Source of the DNA: Methanobacteriota archaeon
GTDB lineage: Archaea > Thermoplasmatota > Poseidoniia > Poseidoniales > Thalassarchaeaceae
DNA length: 64,000 nt
Direction: 5' to 3'
Assembly (NCBI GenBank): GCA_002727275.1
Contig: PBWO01000019.1
Coordinates: 24,183-88,182, forward strand
Shown here: in pieces, positions 54,502-62,818 of the stretch
How positions within the stretch are numbered: the first letter of the stretch is position 1
How the letters are laid out: each line of letters starts with the position of its first letter
Made by a program: the position numbers and the translations under genes
The notes under the pieces: generated by a model
The model's input: only the letters and a program-made list of their open reading frames with translations
What the model was told of the DNA's origin: nothing
The model's database searches: none

Positions 54502-55773
54502 TTATACAATAACACCGGAAATGATACTATGCGAGAATGGATTCTCTCCTGGCGTCTGACACCACCCATCTACGTCACTTGACCAAACAACATTCAGATT
54601 AGCCGAGTCGCCTACAGAGATTCTACCAGTGATTCCTTCATCAGAGAGTGTGGTGGCTGGATTGCATGTGCTAGCAATTAGTGCAGCTAATGGATCTAGC
54701 CCCATCCTAGTACAACAAATATTGGCAACCAATGGTAATGAAAGAATGCGACAGTTAGGATTGAAGTCTGTTGCCAGAGAGAAAGCCCAATTGTTTTCTA
54801 TGCATTCTGTAAATGGTAAATCTAAGGCGCTCCCCAATACGTATGGAGTACCAGGTAGGAAAGTCTGCATTGTGCCTGCATCTGAAGCCTTCTGTCTCGA
54901 ATCGGGATTAGACATAGCAACATGGTCGGCACTAACAGAACCTAGTTCTGCAGCAAGTGCCAAACCATCACTATCTACAAACTCATCAACATGTAATCTA
55001 GAATCGAGGCCATATTCCTTAGCATGATTGGCAATCAATTCAGTTTCTTCATTGGTATACCATCCATCTTCACAGAAAATATCACACCATTTCGCAATGC
55101 CTTGTTGAGCGACACTCGGTAGCTGAACAGTCAATAATTCGTCAATGTATTGAGCTCTATCTTTTTCTTTTGGGAAATCATGGGCACCCAACCAAGTAGG
55201 AAATATAGAAACTTTAGAATTTGTTGAAATCAGTGATGCAGCTTCCAATAACCTTAGTTCTGTCTTAGAATCTAGTCCATAACCGCTCTTTACTTCCATG
55301 GCAGAGGTTCCATACTTAGAAGCTTCATTGACTCTACTGAGTCCTGTAGAAACCATTTCTTCAAGAGACATTTTTCTAGTGCTAGAAACGGTGCGACGTA
55401 TCCCCCCTCCAATATCGGATATTTCTCTGTAAGTCATACCAGACTGGCGTTGTCTCAACTCTGAGGACCTATCTCCTCCCCAAATTAGATGAGTATGTGA
55501 ATCAATTAACCCGGGAATAATTGCACAACCCTTGGCATCGAGAATTGAATATTTGGATGATGAATGTTCGCCATCCCAATCAGGAGCAAATTCAGATTGA
55601 AGTGATTGAGAATCAGAGATCATCTTGATGATTCCGCCATTAATCAGAATACCCAAACCACTAGGAGAAACGTGAGAATCTCTATCGCTCATATCGTGAC
55701 CAGTAATAGGGGAGTTTTGTGTAGTTGAATCGAGATGGGCGATCTCCCCGGCATTCAATATCAGTAGGCCCAT
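54502..55773 (-). CDS. hutI: Imidazolonepropionase
   Basis: Amidohydrolase opening the imidazolone ring to N-formiminoglutamate. From ATG 55773 (MGLLILNAGEIAHLD) it has 423 residues with the metal-binding IPGLIDSHTHLIWGGDRSSEL. It also has the KSGYGLDSKTELR loop, HVDEFVDS and SVSADHVAMS segments, and FLPGTPYVLG. It completes the histidine pathway but is on the opposite strand and separated from hutUH by alaX, the tRNA and the AT-rich spacer. It diverges from kae1. Confidence 0.95.
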   Translation of the reverse strand: MGLLILNAGEIAHLDSTTQNSPITGHDMSDRDSHVSPSGLGILINGGIIKMISDSQSLQSEFAPDWDGEHSSSKYSILDAKGCAIIPGLIDSHTHLIWGGDRSSELRQRQSGMTYREISDIGGGIRRTVSSTRKMSLEEMVSTGLSRVNEASKYGTSAMEVKSGYGLDSKTELRLLEAASLISTNSKVSIFPTWLGAHDFPKEKDRAQYIDELLTVQLPSVAQQGIAKWCDIFCEDGWYTNEETELIANHAKEYGLDSRLHVDEFVDSDGLALAAELGSVSADHVAMSNPDSRQKASDAGTMQTFLPGTPYVLGSALDLPFTECIENNWAFSLATDFNPNCRILSLPLVANICCTRMGLDPLAALIASTCNPATTLSDEGITGRISVGDSANLNVVWSSDVDGWCQTPGENPFSHSIISGVIV

Positions 55774-55830
55774 GACTCCCGAGGAACGGGATGATTGAAA
55801 GCAATGTCTGCTGCGTATGGGCTGATGGCG

Positions 55831-56832
55831 ATGATACTGGGCATTGAGAGCACTGCTCATACCCTATCATTCGGACTAGTTAGTCAAGATGGCGAGGCAT
55901 TACCATCCAGTTCTGACCTATACGCTCCTGATGAGGGTGGAATACATCCTCGTGAGGCTGCTGATCATCATTCCGAAATTGCAGGTCATTTATTGCAAAA
56001 TCTCATGGAGACAAATTCACTGAATTCCTCAGATATATCTGCAATTGCATTTAGTCAGGGTCCTGGACTAGGTCCATGCCTTAGAGTGGGGGCATCTATT
56101 GCCCGCGGATTATCACATTCTTGGGATGTGCCCTTAGTTGGAGTTAACCATTGCGTGGCGCACATCGAAATCGGTAGAAATCAGACAAAATGTGATGATC
56201 CGGTATTACTCTACGTGTCTGGTGGAAATACACAGATTATTGCGCGCAAGGGGGGAAGATATCGTGTACTTGGAGAAACTTTAGACATAGGAATTGGCAA
56301 TATGCTAGACAAGTTTGCACGCACTCATGGAATGGCTTTCCCTGGTGGGCCCAAGGTTGAATCTCTTGCAAGTAAATGGCTCTCGTCCGATTCTACTCGG
56401 ACTTTGGATAGAATCTCTTTGCCCTATGCCGTGCAAGGAATGGATCTATCCTTCTCTGGAATTATGACCGCTGCAAATCAGAAAGTTGCTGATGGGCATC
56501 CGCTAGAAGAAGTGTGCTGGGCGTTGCAAGAACACGTGTTCGCTGCCTGTATAGAAGTTGCAGAAAGGGCAATGGCACATGCAGGAAAGGATGAGTTGCT
56601 ATTGGGAGGGGGAGTAGCATGCAATGCTCGCATAAATGAAATGGCTCGTATAATGTGTGATGAAAGAGGTGCTACTGCATATTGCCCACCTAAGCCATTT
56701 TGTGTCGATAATGGGACAATGATTGCCGAGTTAGGTAGGAGAATGCTGAGTGTATCGGAGACTACTGAACTTAGTGAGAGTGCTATATCTCCGGGCCTAA
56801 GAACGGACCAAACCATAGTAAGATGGAATTGA
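55831..56832 (+). CDS. kae1: KEOPS catalytic subunit Kae1
   Basis: tRNA N6-threonylcarbamoyladenosine synthase, ASKHA fold. From ATG 55831 (MILGIESTAHTLSFG) it has 333 residues with HPREAADHH (iron-binding His), FSQGPGLGPCLRVGA, VNHCVAHIEIG, LYVSGGNTQII and LLGGGVACNARINEM. No Bud32 kinase domain is fused, unlike in some euryarchaea. Pcc1 is encoded at 17328. Confidence 0.96.
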   Translation: MILGIESTAHTLSFGLVSQDGEALPSSSDLYAPDEGGIHPREAADHHSEIAGHLLQNLMETNSLNSSDISAIAFSQGPGLGPCLRVGASIARGLSHSWDVPLVGVNHCVAHIEIGRNQTKCDDPVLLYVSGGNTQIIARKGGRYRVLGETLDIGIGNMLDKFARTHGMAFPGGPKVESLASKWLSSDSTRTLDRISLPYAVQGMDLSFSGIMTAANQKVADGHPLEEVCWALQEHVFAACIEVAERAMAHAGKDELLLGGGVACNARINEMARIMCDERGATAYCPPKPFCVDNGTMIAELGRRMLSVSETTELSESAISPGLRTDQTIVRWN

Positions 56833-56871
56833 GACTCTCCGTGAGCCTTATGAGAAACGGATGATGCGTCC

Positions 56872-57678
56872 GTGTTGGAGACTGGTTATCTAGTGCAGAG
56901 GAGGAGACGATCAAAGGCGGTCCCGAGGGACATTTTTGGGAATCCGAATTCTCCAACGACTCCTTCTAAATCCACTACCAAAAGGCCTGCTCCCACATCA
57001 ACTAAGCCTCCGGCTAAACCTCCGGCTAAACCTCCGGCTAAACCTCCAGCTAAACCTCCAGCAGAGCTACCAATTGAGTCGGAGCCAGAGGTCGTGCCTG
57101 AGCCCACTGTAGAGGTTGTCGACGAGGAGGTTATCGAGGAGGAGCCTGAATCTGACGCTGAAACCGATGTTGTAGATCAACAGATTCTGAGAACCCCTAG
57201 AAAATCCATTGGACTGAGGCCTCAAAATGAGATAATTGAAGTTGAAACAGTGGATTCCGTTAGTGATCGCGCTAAGGAGATTATAGATGGATCTAAGGAG
57301 AGAGCTAAGACAGAAGTCAAAGTTCCCCTACCAAAAACCAGTACTAAGCCTAAAGTTGAGACCTCGGCAACACCTCCGCCAAAACCTCGTCCGAGACGTT
57401 CTAGAACGTCCTCATTCCAACCGGCAAATCGTGCAAAGAGGTTAGACCGTAGTAGACATATGGAATATAAATACGAAATGCGGAGCCTACTAGTAGACCT
57501 AGATATTGCTGAAGAGCATCGTTCAAACCTTCTAGGTACTATTTGGGCTCGCGGAGAGAGGCAGACGGCTTCTGAAGCCAAACAATTCATTTCGGAAAAA
57601 TGTGAGCAAGGAGTATTGACAAATGAACAAGAATCCACGCTGAAAAGCGTTGTTGATAGATATACAGTGAGGAGATAA
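56872..57678 (+). CDS. Disordered Lys/Pro-repeat protein with C-terminal helical domain
   Basis: The 268-residue protein starts at GTG 56872. The N-terminal part is basic; residues 45-64 are a KPPA repeat encoded by five 12-base units. An acidic stretch (PEVVPEPTVEVVDEEV) and another low-complexity region follow. The last about 75 residues (MEYKYEMRSLLVDLDI to LKSVVDRYTVRR) look like a folded helical domain. No family recognised. It lies between kae1 and an FKBP gene; the next ATG is one base after its stop. Confidence 0.72.
   Translation: MLETGYLVQRRRRSKAVPRDIFGNPNSPTTPSKSTTKRPAPTSTKPPAKPPAKPPAKPPAKPPAELPIESEPEVVPEPTVEVVDEEVIEEEPESDAETDVVDQQILRTPRKSIGLRPQNEIIEVETVDSVSDRAKEIIDGSKERAKTEVKVPLPKTSTKPKVETSATPPPKPRPRRSRTSSFQPANRAKRLDRSRHMEYKYEMRSLLVDLDIAEEHRSNLLGTIWARGERQTASEAKQFISEKCEQGVLTNEQESTLKSVVDRYTVRR
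57004..57063 (+). repeat. Five 12-base tandem repeats (KPPA)
   Basis: Five near-identical units AAACCTCCGGCT, the first with AAGCCT and the last two with CCAGC in place of CCGGC. They encode Lys-Pro-Pro-Ala and keep the frame. Such an array can change copy number by slippage. Confidence 0.9.
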
Positions 57679-57679
57679 T

Positions 57680-58210
57680 ATGAGTGTAATAGAAAATGGA
57701 AAAGTGGCTTTTGTAACATATACCGGGACATTTCCCGATAGTGGCGATGTGTTTGACACAAATGTAGGTGGACAACCATTACCATTCTTAGTAGGCTATA
57801 GAAATATGATTGAAGGATTTGAACAAGAAATGATGGGTGCAGCTGCTGGTGAATCTAGATCATTTACACTTACTCCGGATAGAGCTTATGGACACCGTGA
57901 TGATTCAGCGTTCCAAGATATCCCGCGTGATCAGTTCCCGGCTGATATGGAGATAGAGCCAGGGATGGTTATGGCTGCATATAGCGATCAGGGGCCCGTA
58001 CAATTTGCAATTGATTCAATTGAGGGAGATACTGTGAGGGTTGATTTCAATCACCAAATGGCTGGTAAGACATTACATTTCGAAGTTGAGGTGAATTCAG
58101 TTAGAGATGCAAGCCCAGAAGAATTGTCACATGGGCATGTACATGGTCCCGGAGGCGTAGAACATCAGCAAAAGGCTGATGATTGTGGCGATAGTTGTGG
58201 ATGTTGCTAA
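57680..58210 (+). CDS. FKBP-type peptidyl-prolyl isomerase (SlyD-like)
   Basis: Proline isomerase and chaperone of 176 residues. It begins with the FKBP strand VAFVTYTGTFPDSGDVFDTN, then PLPFLVGYRNMIEGFEQEMMG. An IF chaperone domain is inserted as in SlyD (RAYGHRDDSAFQDIPRDQFP ...), followed by VDFNHQMAGKTLHFEV. The tail is rich in His and Cys (SHGHVHGPGG ... CGDSCGCC), a likely metal-binding end. Confidence 0.94.
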   Translation: MSVIENGKVAFVTYTGTFPDSGDVFDTNVGGQPLPFLVGYRNMIEGFEQEMMGAAAGESRSFTLTPDRAYGHRDDSAFQDIPRDQFPADMEIEPGMVMAAYSDQGPVQFAIDSIEGDTVRVDFNHQMAGKTLHFEVEVNSVRDASPEELSHGHVHGPGGVEHQQKADDCGDSCGCC

Positions 58211-58224
58211 TTTGATATGTTCGT

Positions 58225-58250
58225 ACCATGAATAGCACATTATTCATGGT
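58225..58250. repeat. Inverted repeat ACCATGAATA-6-TATTCATGGT
   Basis: Perfect ten-base inverted repeat with a six-base spacer (GCACAT), in the 85 bases between the FKBP stop and the mutase ATG. It could be an operator for the mutase/epimerase pair or a hairpin at the end of the FKBP transcript. No U run follows, so a bacterial-type terminator is unlikely. Confidence 0.8.
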
Positions 58251-58295
58251 GCATTCCCTCCTCGCGATATCGTGGATAAGCCTCGTTCTACCACA

Positions 58296-59864
58296 ATGAG
58301 TGGAATGGATAGGTCAGATGTAGCCACTTCTGATACTTCTAATGCAGCAGGGCATAATCCTACTGGCCACCCAAATCCGGGCCTGCCACCTTACACGCGA
58401 GGTATTCACAGTGATATGTATCGTAGTAAGTTATGGACGATGCGTCAATACGCTGGATTCTCTACGGCTATAGATACTAATGAGCGTTTCAGAACATTAC
58501 TTGAAAACGGTCAGACCGGGTTATCAGTAGCATTCGATTTGCCCACTCAACTAGGGCTTGATTCAGATCATCCTCATTCCCTTGGTGAAGTTGGAAGAGT
58601 GGGAGTTCCAATTGATACAATTGATGATATGAAATTACTATTCAAATCTATAGATATGTCAAATATTTCAACTTCAATGACGATTAATGCACCAGCGACA
58701 TCAATCTTAGCGATGTATGTAGCTGCAGCCGAAGAATCAGGTGTTGACAGGTCAGATCTAAAGGGTACTGTGCAGAACGATATTCTAAAGGAATATATTG
58801 CTAGAGGTCTGTACATCTATCCTCCAGAACAATCAATGAGATTGACTACTGATCTTATGCAATGGTGCATGAATAATGCACCTTCGTGGAATACAATATC
58901 AATCAGCGGTTATCACATGCGAGAGGCTGGATGTACTGCTGTGGAAGAGGTATCGTTGACTCTATCAAACGCTCTACAATACGTTTCAAGTGCTATTGAT
59001 TCTGGACTAGAGATTGATAGTTTCGCGCCCCGAATGTCTTTCTTTTTTAGTTCACATAATGACTTTCTCGAAGAGGTATCAAAATTCAGAGCTGCGAGAA
59101 TGCTGTGGCATGATTTGGTAAATGAGAGGTTTGATCCATCGAATCCTCGATCGACTCAACTCAGGTTTCACACACAAACAGCAGGAGTTACCCTTACCGC
59201 CCAACAGCCGTTAAACAATACAGTAAGAGTGGCATACCAGGCTCTATCTGCAGTATTTGGTGGTACTCAATCACTTCACACAAACAGTTTTGATGAAGCA
59301 ATCGGTTTACCTACTGAAGAGGCTGCCACAATTGCCCTAAGGACGCAACAAATTATCGCTGAAGAGACTGGAGTTCCATTCAGTGTTGACCCGTTAGCAG
59401 GTTCATATCTAGTCGAAGAGATGACTGCCAATATTGCTTCTGAAGCCAGGAAGAAAATTGAAGAAATTGATGCCAAAGGAGGTGCACTCAATTGCGTCAA
59501 AGCAGGTGTCCAGCAACAGATGATTCATGAGAGTGCATGGAATAATCTAAATTCCATAGAAAGCGGAGACACAGGAGTAGTAGGGGTCAATATCCATAAT
59601 GATGATGCGGAAGTTTACGATAGTGGATTGAAGATTGATTCTGAGAATACTGAGCGTTGTATTAAGAGATTACAGGCACACAAGGAGTGCAGGGACGAAT
59701 CTAAGGTAGAGTCCACTCTAGGCCGGCTAAGAGAATCATGTATTGAAGGAATCAATGTGATGGAGCCATTGATTGATGCAGCAAAGGCTGGTGCGACAAT
59801 CGGCGAAATGAATGCAGTTATGAGAGATGTCTTTGGAACATGGGTATCACCGAGTGGAGTATAA
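58296..59864 (+). CDS. mcmA1: Methylmalonyl-CoA mutase, large (catalytic) subunit
   Basis: Substrate-binding TIM-barrel subunit of adenosylcobalamin-dependent mutase. From ATG 58296 it has 522 residues (GTG 58272 is an alternative): YTRGIHSDMYRSKLWTMRQYAGF, SVAFDLPTQLGLDSDHP, ISISGYHMREAG and RTQQIIAEETGVPFSVDPLAGS. The B12-binding domain is not fused and must be a separate gene outside the window. Its TAA overlaps the ATG of the epimerase gene, placing both in the propionyl-CoA to succinyl-CoA route. Confidence 0.95.
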   Translation: MSGMDRSDVATSDTSNAAGHNPTGHPNPGLPPYTRGIHSDMYRSKLWTMRQYAGFSTAIDTNERFRTLLENGQTGLSVAFDLPTQLGLDSDHPHSLGEVGRVGVPIDTIDDMKLLFKSIDMSNISTSMTINAPATSILAMYVAAAEESGVDRSDLKGTVQNDILKEYIARGLYIYPPEQSMRLTTDLMQWCMNNAPSWNTISISGYHMREAGCTAVEEVSLTLSNALQYVSSAIDSGLEIDSFAPRMSFFFSSHNDFLEEVSKFRAARMLWHDLVNERFDPSNPRSTQLRFHTQTAGVTLTAQQPLNNTVRVAYQALSAVFGGTQSLHTNSFDEAIGLPTEEAATIALRTQQIIAEETGVPFSVDPLAGSYLVEEMTANIASEARKKIEEIDAKGGALNCVKAGVQQQMIHESAWNNLNSIESGDTGVVGVNIHNDDAEVYDSGLKIDSENTERCIKRLQAHKECRDESKVESTLGRLRESCIEGINVMEPLIDAAKAGATIGEMNAVMRDVFGTWVSPSGV

Positions 59865-60271
59865 TGGATAGGCCGAGTATAGACCATGTCGGCATCGCTA
59901 CTCGTTCTGTCGAGGCTTCAACAGCATTCTGGGAGGCCCTAGGGCTAGAATCCAGTATTGATGAAGTAAATAATGAGCAAGGGGTACGGATTAGGATGCT
60001 AAGTGGTGTAGGTAATTCTCCTCGGGTCGAACTATTGGAACCTCTTGGTCCAGATACTCCTGTTGGTAGATTTATCTCTAAACGCGGAGAAGGTATGCAA
60101 CAGTTAGCATTCTCAGTCAACGACATTAATGATACAATATCTAGACTGATAGAAAACGGATTTAGGATGATTAACATAGAGCCCACAGAAGGTATAGATG
60201 GCTCACTAATAGCATTCGTACACCCCTCCTCAACTGGAGGTGTCCTCGTTGAACTCGTGCAACGAAATTGA
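59864..60271 (+). CDS. mce: Methylmalonyl-CoA epimerase
   Basis: Vicinal-oxygen-chelate metalloenzyme that interconverts (S)- and (R)-methylmalonyl-CoA. From ATG 59864 it has 135 residues: IDHVGIATRSVEASTAFWEALG, RVELLEPLGPDTPVGRFISK and GEGMQQLAFSVNDI, and ends TGGVLVELVQRN. The metal ligands are His in IDHVG, Gln in GMQQLAF and Glu in LVELVQ. Normal length. Confidence 0.94.
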   Translation: MDRPSIDHVGIATRSVEASTAFWEALGLESSIDEVNNEQGVRIRMLSGVGNSPRVELLEPLGPDTPVGRFISKRGEGMQQLAFSVNDINDTISRLIENGFRMINIEPTEGIDGSLIAFVHPSSTGGVLVELVQRN

Positions 60272-60305
60272 TAACAGTCAAAAGACAAACCAATTTCGGT
60301 AGATC

Positions 60306-60608
60306 ATGCAAACCTCAATGGGCCTAATCACGAGTAATGGTACCCCCACTTCAGAGCATGTTACCGAAGAGGTTGAGTTTCTCTCAGAAGCACTTGGAAA
60401 CCTAAGAGATGCTGGCCAAATTTCTAATGATGCGTACCTTGATGCCGGTGCCATTCAGGGTGGGCTTTCACTAGTAGCTAGCTTATTGGATCAAGGTGCG
60501 CCTACCGAAGAGATTGATGTACAACTTAGTCAACTATCAGAGAGGGCAACTCGGATTTGTTCAATTCACCCAGAAATAGATAGTCAAATCGAGAGTATGA
60601 GAGTTTAA
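60306..60608 (+). CDS. Small acidic helical protein, unknown
   Basis: The 100-residue soluble protein is mostly helical (EEVEFLSEALGNLRDAG, LSLVASLLDQGAPTEEIDVQLSQL given in part) with one cysteine near the C-terminus. No motif or family recognised. It sits between the epimerase gene and the preQ0 operon; its stop is ten bases before the palindrome at 60618. Confidence 0.6.
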   Translation: MQTSMGLITSNGTPTSEHVTEEVEFLSEALGNLRDAGQISNDAYLDAGAIQGGLSLVASLLDQGAPTEEIDVQLSQLSERATRICSIHPEIDSQIESMRV

Positions 60609-60617
60609 TATTACTCC

Positions 60618-60637
60618 AGTATTACCTGAGTAATACT
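60618..60637. promoter_or_regulatory. Palindrome AGTATTAC-4-GTAATACT, candidate operator
   Basis: Perfect eight-base inverted repeat with spacer CTGA, 27 bases before the ATG of the ribbon-helix-helix gene that heads the preQ0 operon. TTATTCATA follows immediately and may be the TATA element. A further half-site-like ATTACTC (60611) and GAGTAAT (60628) extend the symmetry. This is a good candidate for self-regulation by the RHH protein. Confidence 0.6.
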
Positions 60638-60663
60638 TATTCATACCTCGTCGTGCGCGATGT

Positions 60664-60846
60664 ATGCCCAAAGTAAGCTTGGACATACCAGCTCAGTTGC
60701 TTGATGATATCAAGACTCATGTTGGTGATGAGAAGAAATTTGTCTCAGTTGCAGATGCTGTCAGAACTGCCTGTAGAAAGTTGTTAGATCAGTTGGATGC
60801 GATTGATGACTTGCATGGAAGGATATCGAGGGATTCAGATGAGTGA
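60664..60846 (+). CDS. Ribbon-helix-helix protein
   Basis: The 60-residue protein starts MPKVSLDIPAQLLDDIKTHVGD, a beta strand followed by helix A, then FVSVADAVRTACRKLLDQLD as helix B, the CopG/Arc-type RHH layout. It overlaps the folE start by eight bases and is the first gene of folE-queE-queC-msrB-queD, so it may regulate that operon through the palindrome just upstream. Alternatively it could be a structural partner; no toxin gene is next to it. Confidence 0.75.
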   Translation: MPKVSLDIPAQLLDDIKTHVGDEKKFVSVADAVRTACRKLLDQLDAIDDLHGRISRDSDE

Positions 60847-61408
60847 GAATGAACTCAAGGCTATTGAGGCCGTGGAAACACTAATTCGATATATCGAAGA
60901 TATTGATGGTGACTTAAGAGAGGGGCTTGAGAGAACTCCAGAACGTGTAATTGAGTCGTTCAAGGAAATCTATAGCGGCTATGTTGATGATGCAGAAGAA
61001 ATACTGTCTGCAACATTCAACTCAGAAGGCTATGATGGAATAGTTCTACTGAGAGATGTAGAGTTTCATTCAGTATGTGAACATCACCTACAACCATTCT
61101 CCGGAAAGGCTCACATTGCTTACATACCAGTAGACAAGATTGTGGGAATTAGTAAACTCGCTAGGTTACTTGATATGCACTCGAAAAGGTTGCAGAATCA
61201 GGAGAGGTTGACAGAGTCAATTGTACAAGATCTTCAGAGAGTAATACAACCATTAGGTTGTGCGGCTATTCTAGAGGCACAACATGGATGTATGCGATGT
61301 AGAGGTGTTTCAAAACAAAATGCCGTTATGGTAACCAGTTCGATGCGTGGTGCATTCTTCGATAATCCCCATGCCAGAGCAGAGCTAATGCAGTTGATTA
61401 ATCAGTGA
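60839..61408 (+). CDS. folE: GTP cyclohydrolase I
   Basis: Makes 7,8-dihydroneopterin triphosphate from GTP, the entry to preQ0 and to folate. From ATG 60839 (MSENELKAIEAVETLIRYIE) it has 189 residues. Zinc ligands are in VCEHHLQPFSG and GCMRCRGV; GISKLARLLDMHSKRLQNQERL is the conserved active-site helix. All catalytic residues are intact, so it is the FolE (type IA) rather than the MptA type usual in many archaea. Confidence 0.95.
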   Translation: MSENELKAIEAVETLIRYIEDIDGDLREGLERTPERVIESFKEIYSGYVDDAEEILSATFNSEGYDGIVLLRDVEFHSVCEHHLQPFSGKAHIAYIPVDKIVGISKLARLLDMHSKRLQNQERLTESIVQDLQRVIQPLGCAAILEAQHGCMRCRGVSKQNAVMVTSSMRGAFFDNPHARAELMQLINQ

Positions 61409-61412
61409 TACC

Positions 61413-62042
61413 ATGGTCCTACTACCAACTGATTCGGGACTCGAACAGGTATATCCCATTGTAGAGATTTTTCACAGCGTACAAGGGGAAGGATACCACG
61501 CCGGAGAGGCTTCTATATTCATCAGATTTGGGCGCTGTAATCTACGATGTCCATGGTGCGATACCGAGTTTGATGAATGGGAAGACTTGACACTTGGCCA
61601 ATTAATTGACGCGGTTACTAGATTCGACTGTGATAGAGTGATATTGACAGGTGGTGAGCCGGCTCTGCAAGACTTACCACCGCTATGTAACTCTCTCAAG
61701 GCAATGGGTTACTACATCAGCATCGAGACAAATGGAACTGTTGCATTGCCTACAGGAATCATCGATTGGGTATGTGTAAGCCCTAAGGACCAAGAGTACC
61801 CAGATGTTGCAATTCGGCAGCGAGAAGGAGATGAGCTTAAGGTGGTATATCTGGGCCAAGACATGACGATTTATGATGAGCTCAAAGAAGGCTTCCAACA
61901 CCACTTCCTTCAACCATGTTATGATGAGAATATGAGTGTTGAATGGAATGGTCTCAACTTTCATCAGACCTACGAAGTGGTGAAAGCAAATCCATCCTGG
62001 AGGCTTTCTCTTCAGACTCATAAGTGGATGTGTGTAGAATGA
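61413..62042 (+). CDS. queE: 7-carboxy-7-deazaguanine synthase
   Basis: Radical SAM enzyme making CDG from carboxytetrahydropterin. The 209-residue protein has FIRFGRCNLRCPWCDTEFDEW with the CxxxCxxC cluster motif, ILTGGEPALQDL and ISIETNGTVALP, and a conserved SPK segment (VSPKDQEYPD). It follows folE by four bases and overlaps queC by four. Confidence 0.94.
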   Translation: MVLLPTDSGLEQVYPIVEIFHSVQGEGYHAGEASIFIRFGRCNLRCPWCDTEFDEWEDLTLGQLIDAVTRFDCDRVILTGGEPALQDLPPLCNSLKAMGYYISIETNGTVALPTGIIDWVCVSPKDQEYPDVAIRQREGDELKVVYLGQDMTIYDELKEGFQHHFLQPCYDENMSVEWNGLNFHQTYEVVKANPSWRLSLQTHKWMCVE

Positions 62043-62818
62043 GAGTCGTGATGGCATTGAGTGGAGGGATGGATTCGACCGCTCTGCTATTACGTATGCT
62101 AGCGCGTGGAGGTTCCGTGACCTGTATCTCATATAATTACGGTCAAAGGCATATCGTAGAGTTGGAGAGGGCTCAGAAGAATATCGAATATCTTGCTTCC
62201 AATGGCTATTCTGTTGACCATATTGTAGTCGATCTGTCTAGTGCTATGTCCTCATTCGCTTCAACTCTGACGGATTTCTCCACTAAAGTTCCTGAAGGTC
62301 ACTATGAGGAGGAGCAGATGAAGCAGACTGTTGTGCCCAACCGTAATGCGATTTTCACTTCAATACTCTATGGTCATGCATTATCCATCTCAACAATCAA
62401 GAATTGTGATGTCTCATTGACCCTAGGTGTACATTCAGGTGATCATACCATATATCCCGATTGTAGACCAGAATTTTACGATCAACTAATGCAAGCACTG
62501 GACACTGGTAACTGGGGTTCAGAGAGAATTTCAATTAACTTACCATATATCGATTCGGATAAGGAAGGAATCCTAAGAGATGCATTGGAATCATGCGATA
62601 TGTTAGGATTGGATTTTGATATTGTATTTGCAAATACCAATACATCATACAACCCAGATAGTGAAGGCAGAAGCTCAGGAAAGTCTGGTTCAGACGTAGA
62701 GAGAATACTCGCATTCCACGCAATAGGAAGAGTTGATCCGGTTGAGTATGTCGATAATTGGACGACAGTTCTTGAACGCGCCTTGAGAATAGAGAGAGAT
62801 TACGAGGCGATACAATGA
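62039..62818 (+). CDS. queC: QueC-like preQ0 synthetase lacking zinc cysteines
   Basis: ATP-dependent enzyme converting CDG to 7-cyano-7-deazaguanine (preQ0). From ATG 62039 it has 259 residues: PP-loop ALSGGMDSTALL, SYNYGQRH, VVPNRNAIFTSI and LGVHSGDHTIYPDCRPEF, all typical. The C-terminal zinc site of known QueC, four Cys in TCYN...GCGxCxxCxxR, reads TSYNPDSEGRSSGKSGSD here: Ser, Ser, Ser and Asp replace the four cysteines while the flanking residues are kept. Function in the operon appears unchanged, but the fold must manage without zinc. Confidence 0.92.
   Translation: MRVVMALSGGMDSTALLLRMLARGGSVTCISYNYGQRHIVELERAQKNIEYLASNGYSVDHIVVDLSSAMSSFASTLTDFSTKVPEGHYEEEQMKQTVVPNRNAIFTSILYGHALSISTIKNCDVSLTLGVHSGDHTIYPDCRPEFYDQLMQALDTGNWGSERISINLPYIDSDKEGILRDALESCDMLGLDFDIVFANTNTSYNPDSEGRSSGKSGSDVERILAFHAIGRVDPVEYVDNWTTVLERALRIERDYEAIQ

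Noticed and set aside
56886-57107. Glycine-rich minus-strand frame (repeated GGLA)
   Set aside because: It is the antisense image of the KPPA repeat of the plus-strand gene and has no start signal.
58225-58250. Hairpin as a bacterial-type intrinsic terminator
   Set aside because: No T-run follows on either strand; archaeal termination relies on T-rich tracts rather than hairpins.
60664-60846. RHH gene as antitoxin of a toxin-antitoxin pair
   Set aside because: No toxin gene adjoins; the downstream overlapping gene is folE and the upstream one is a bland helical protein.
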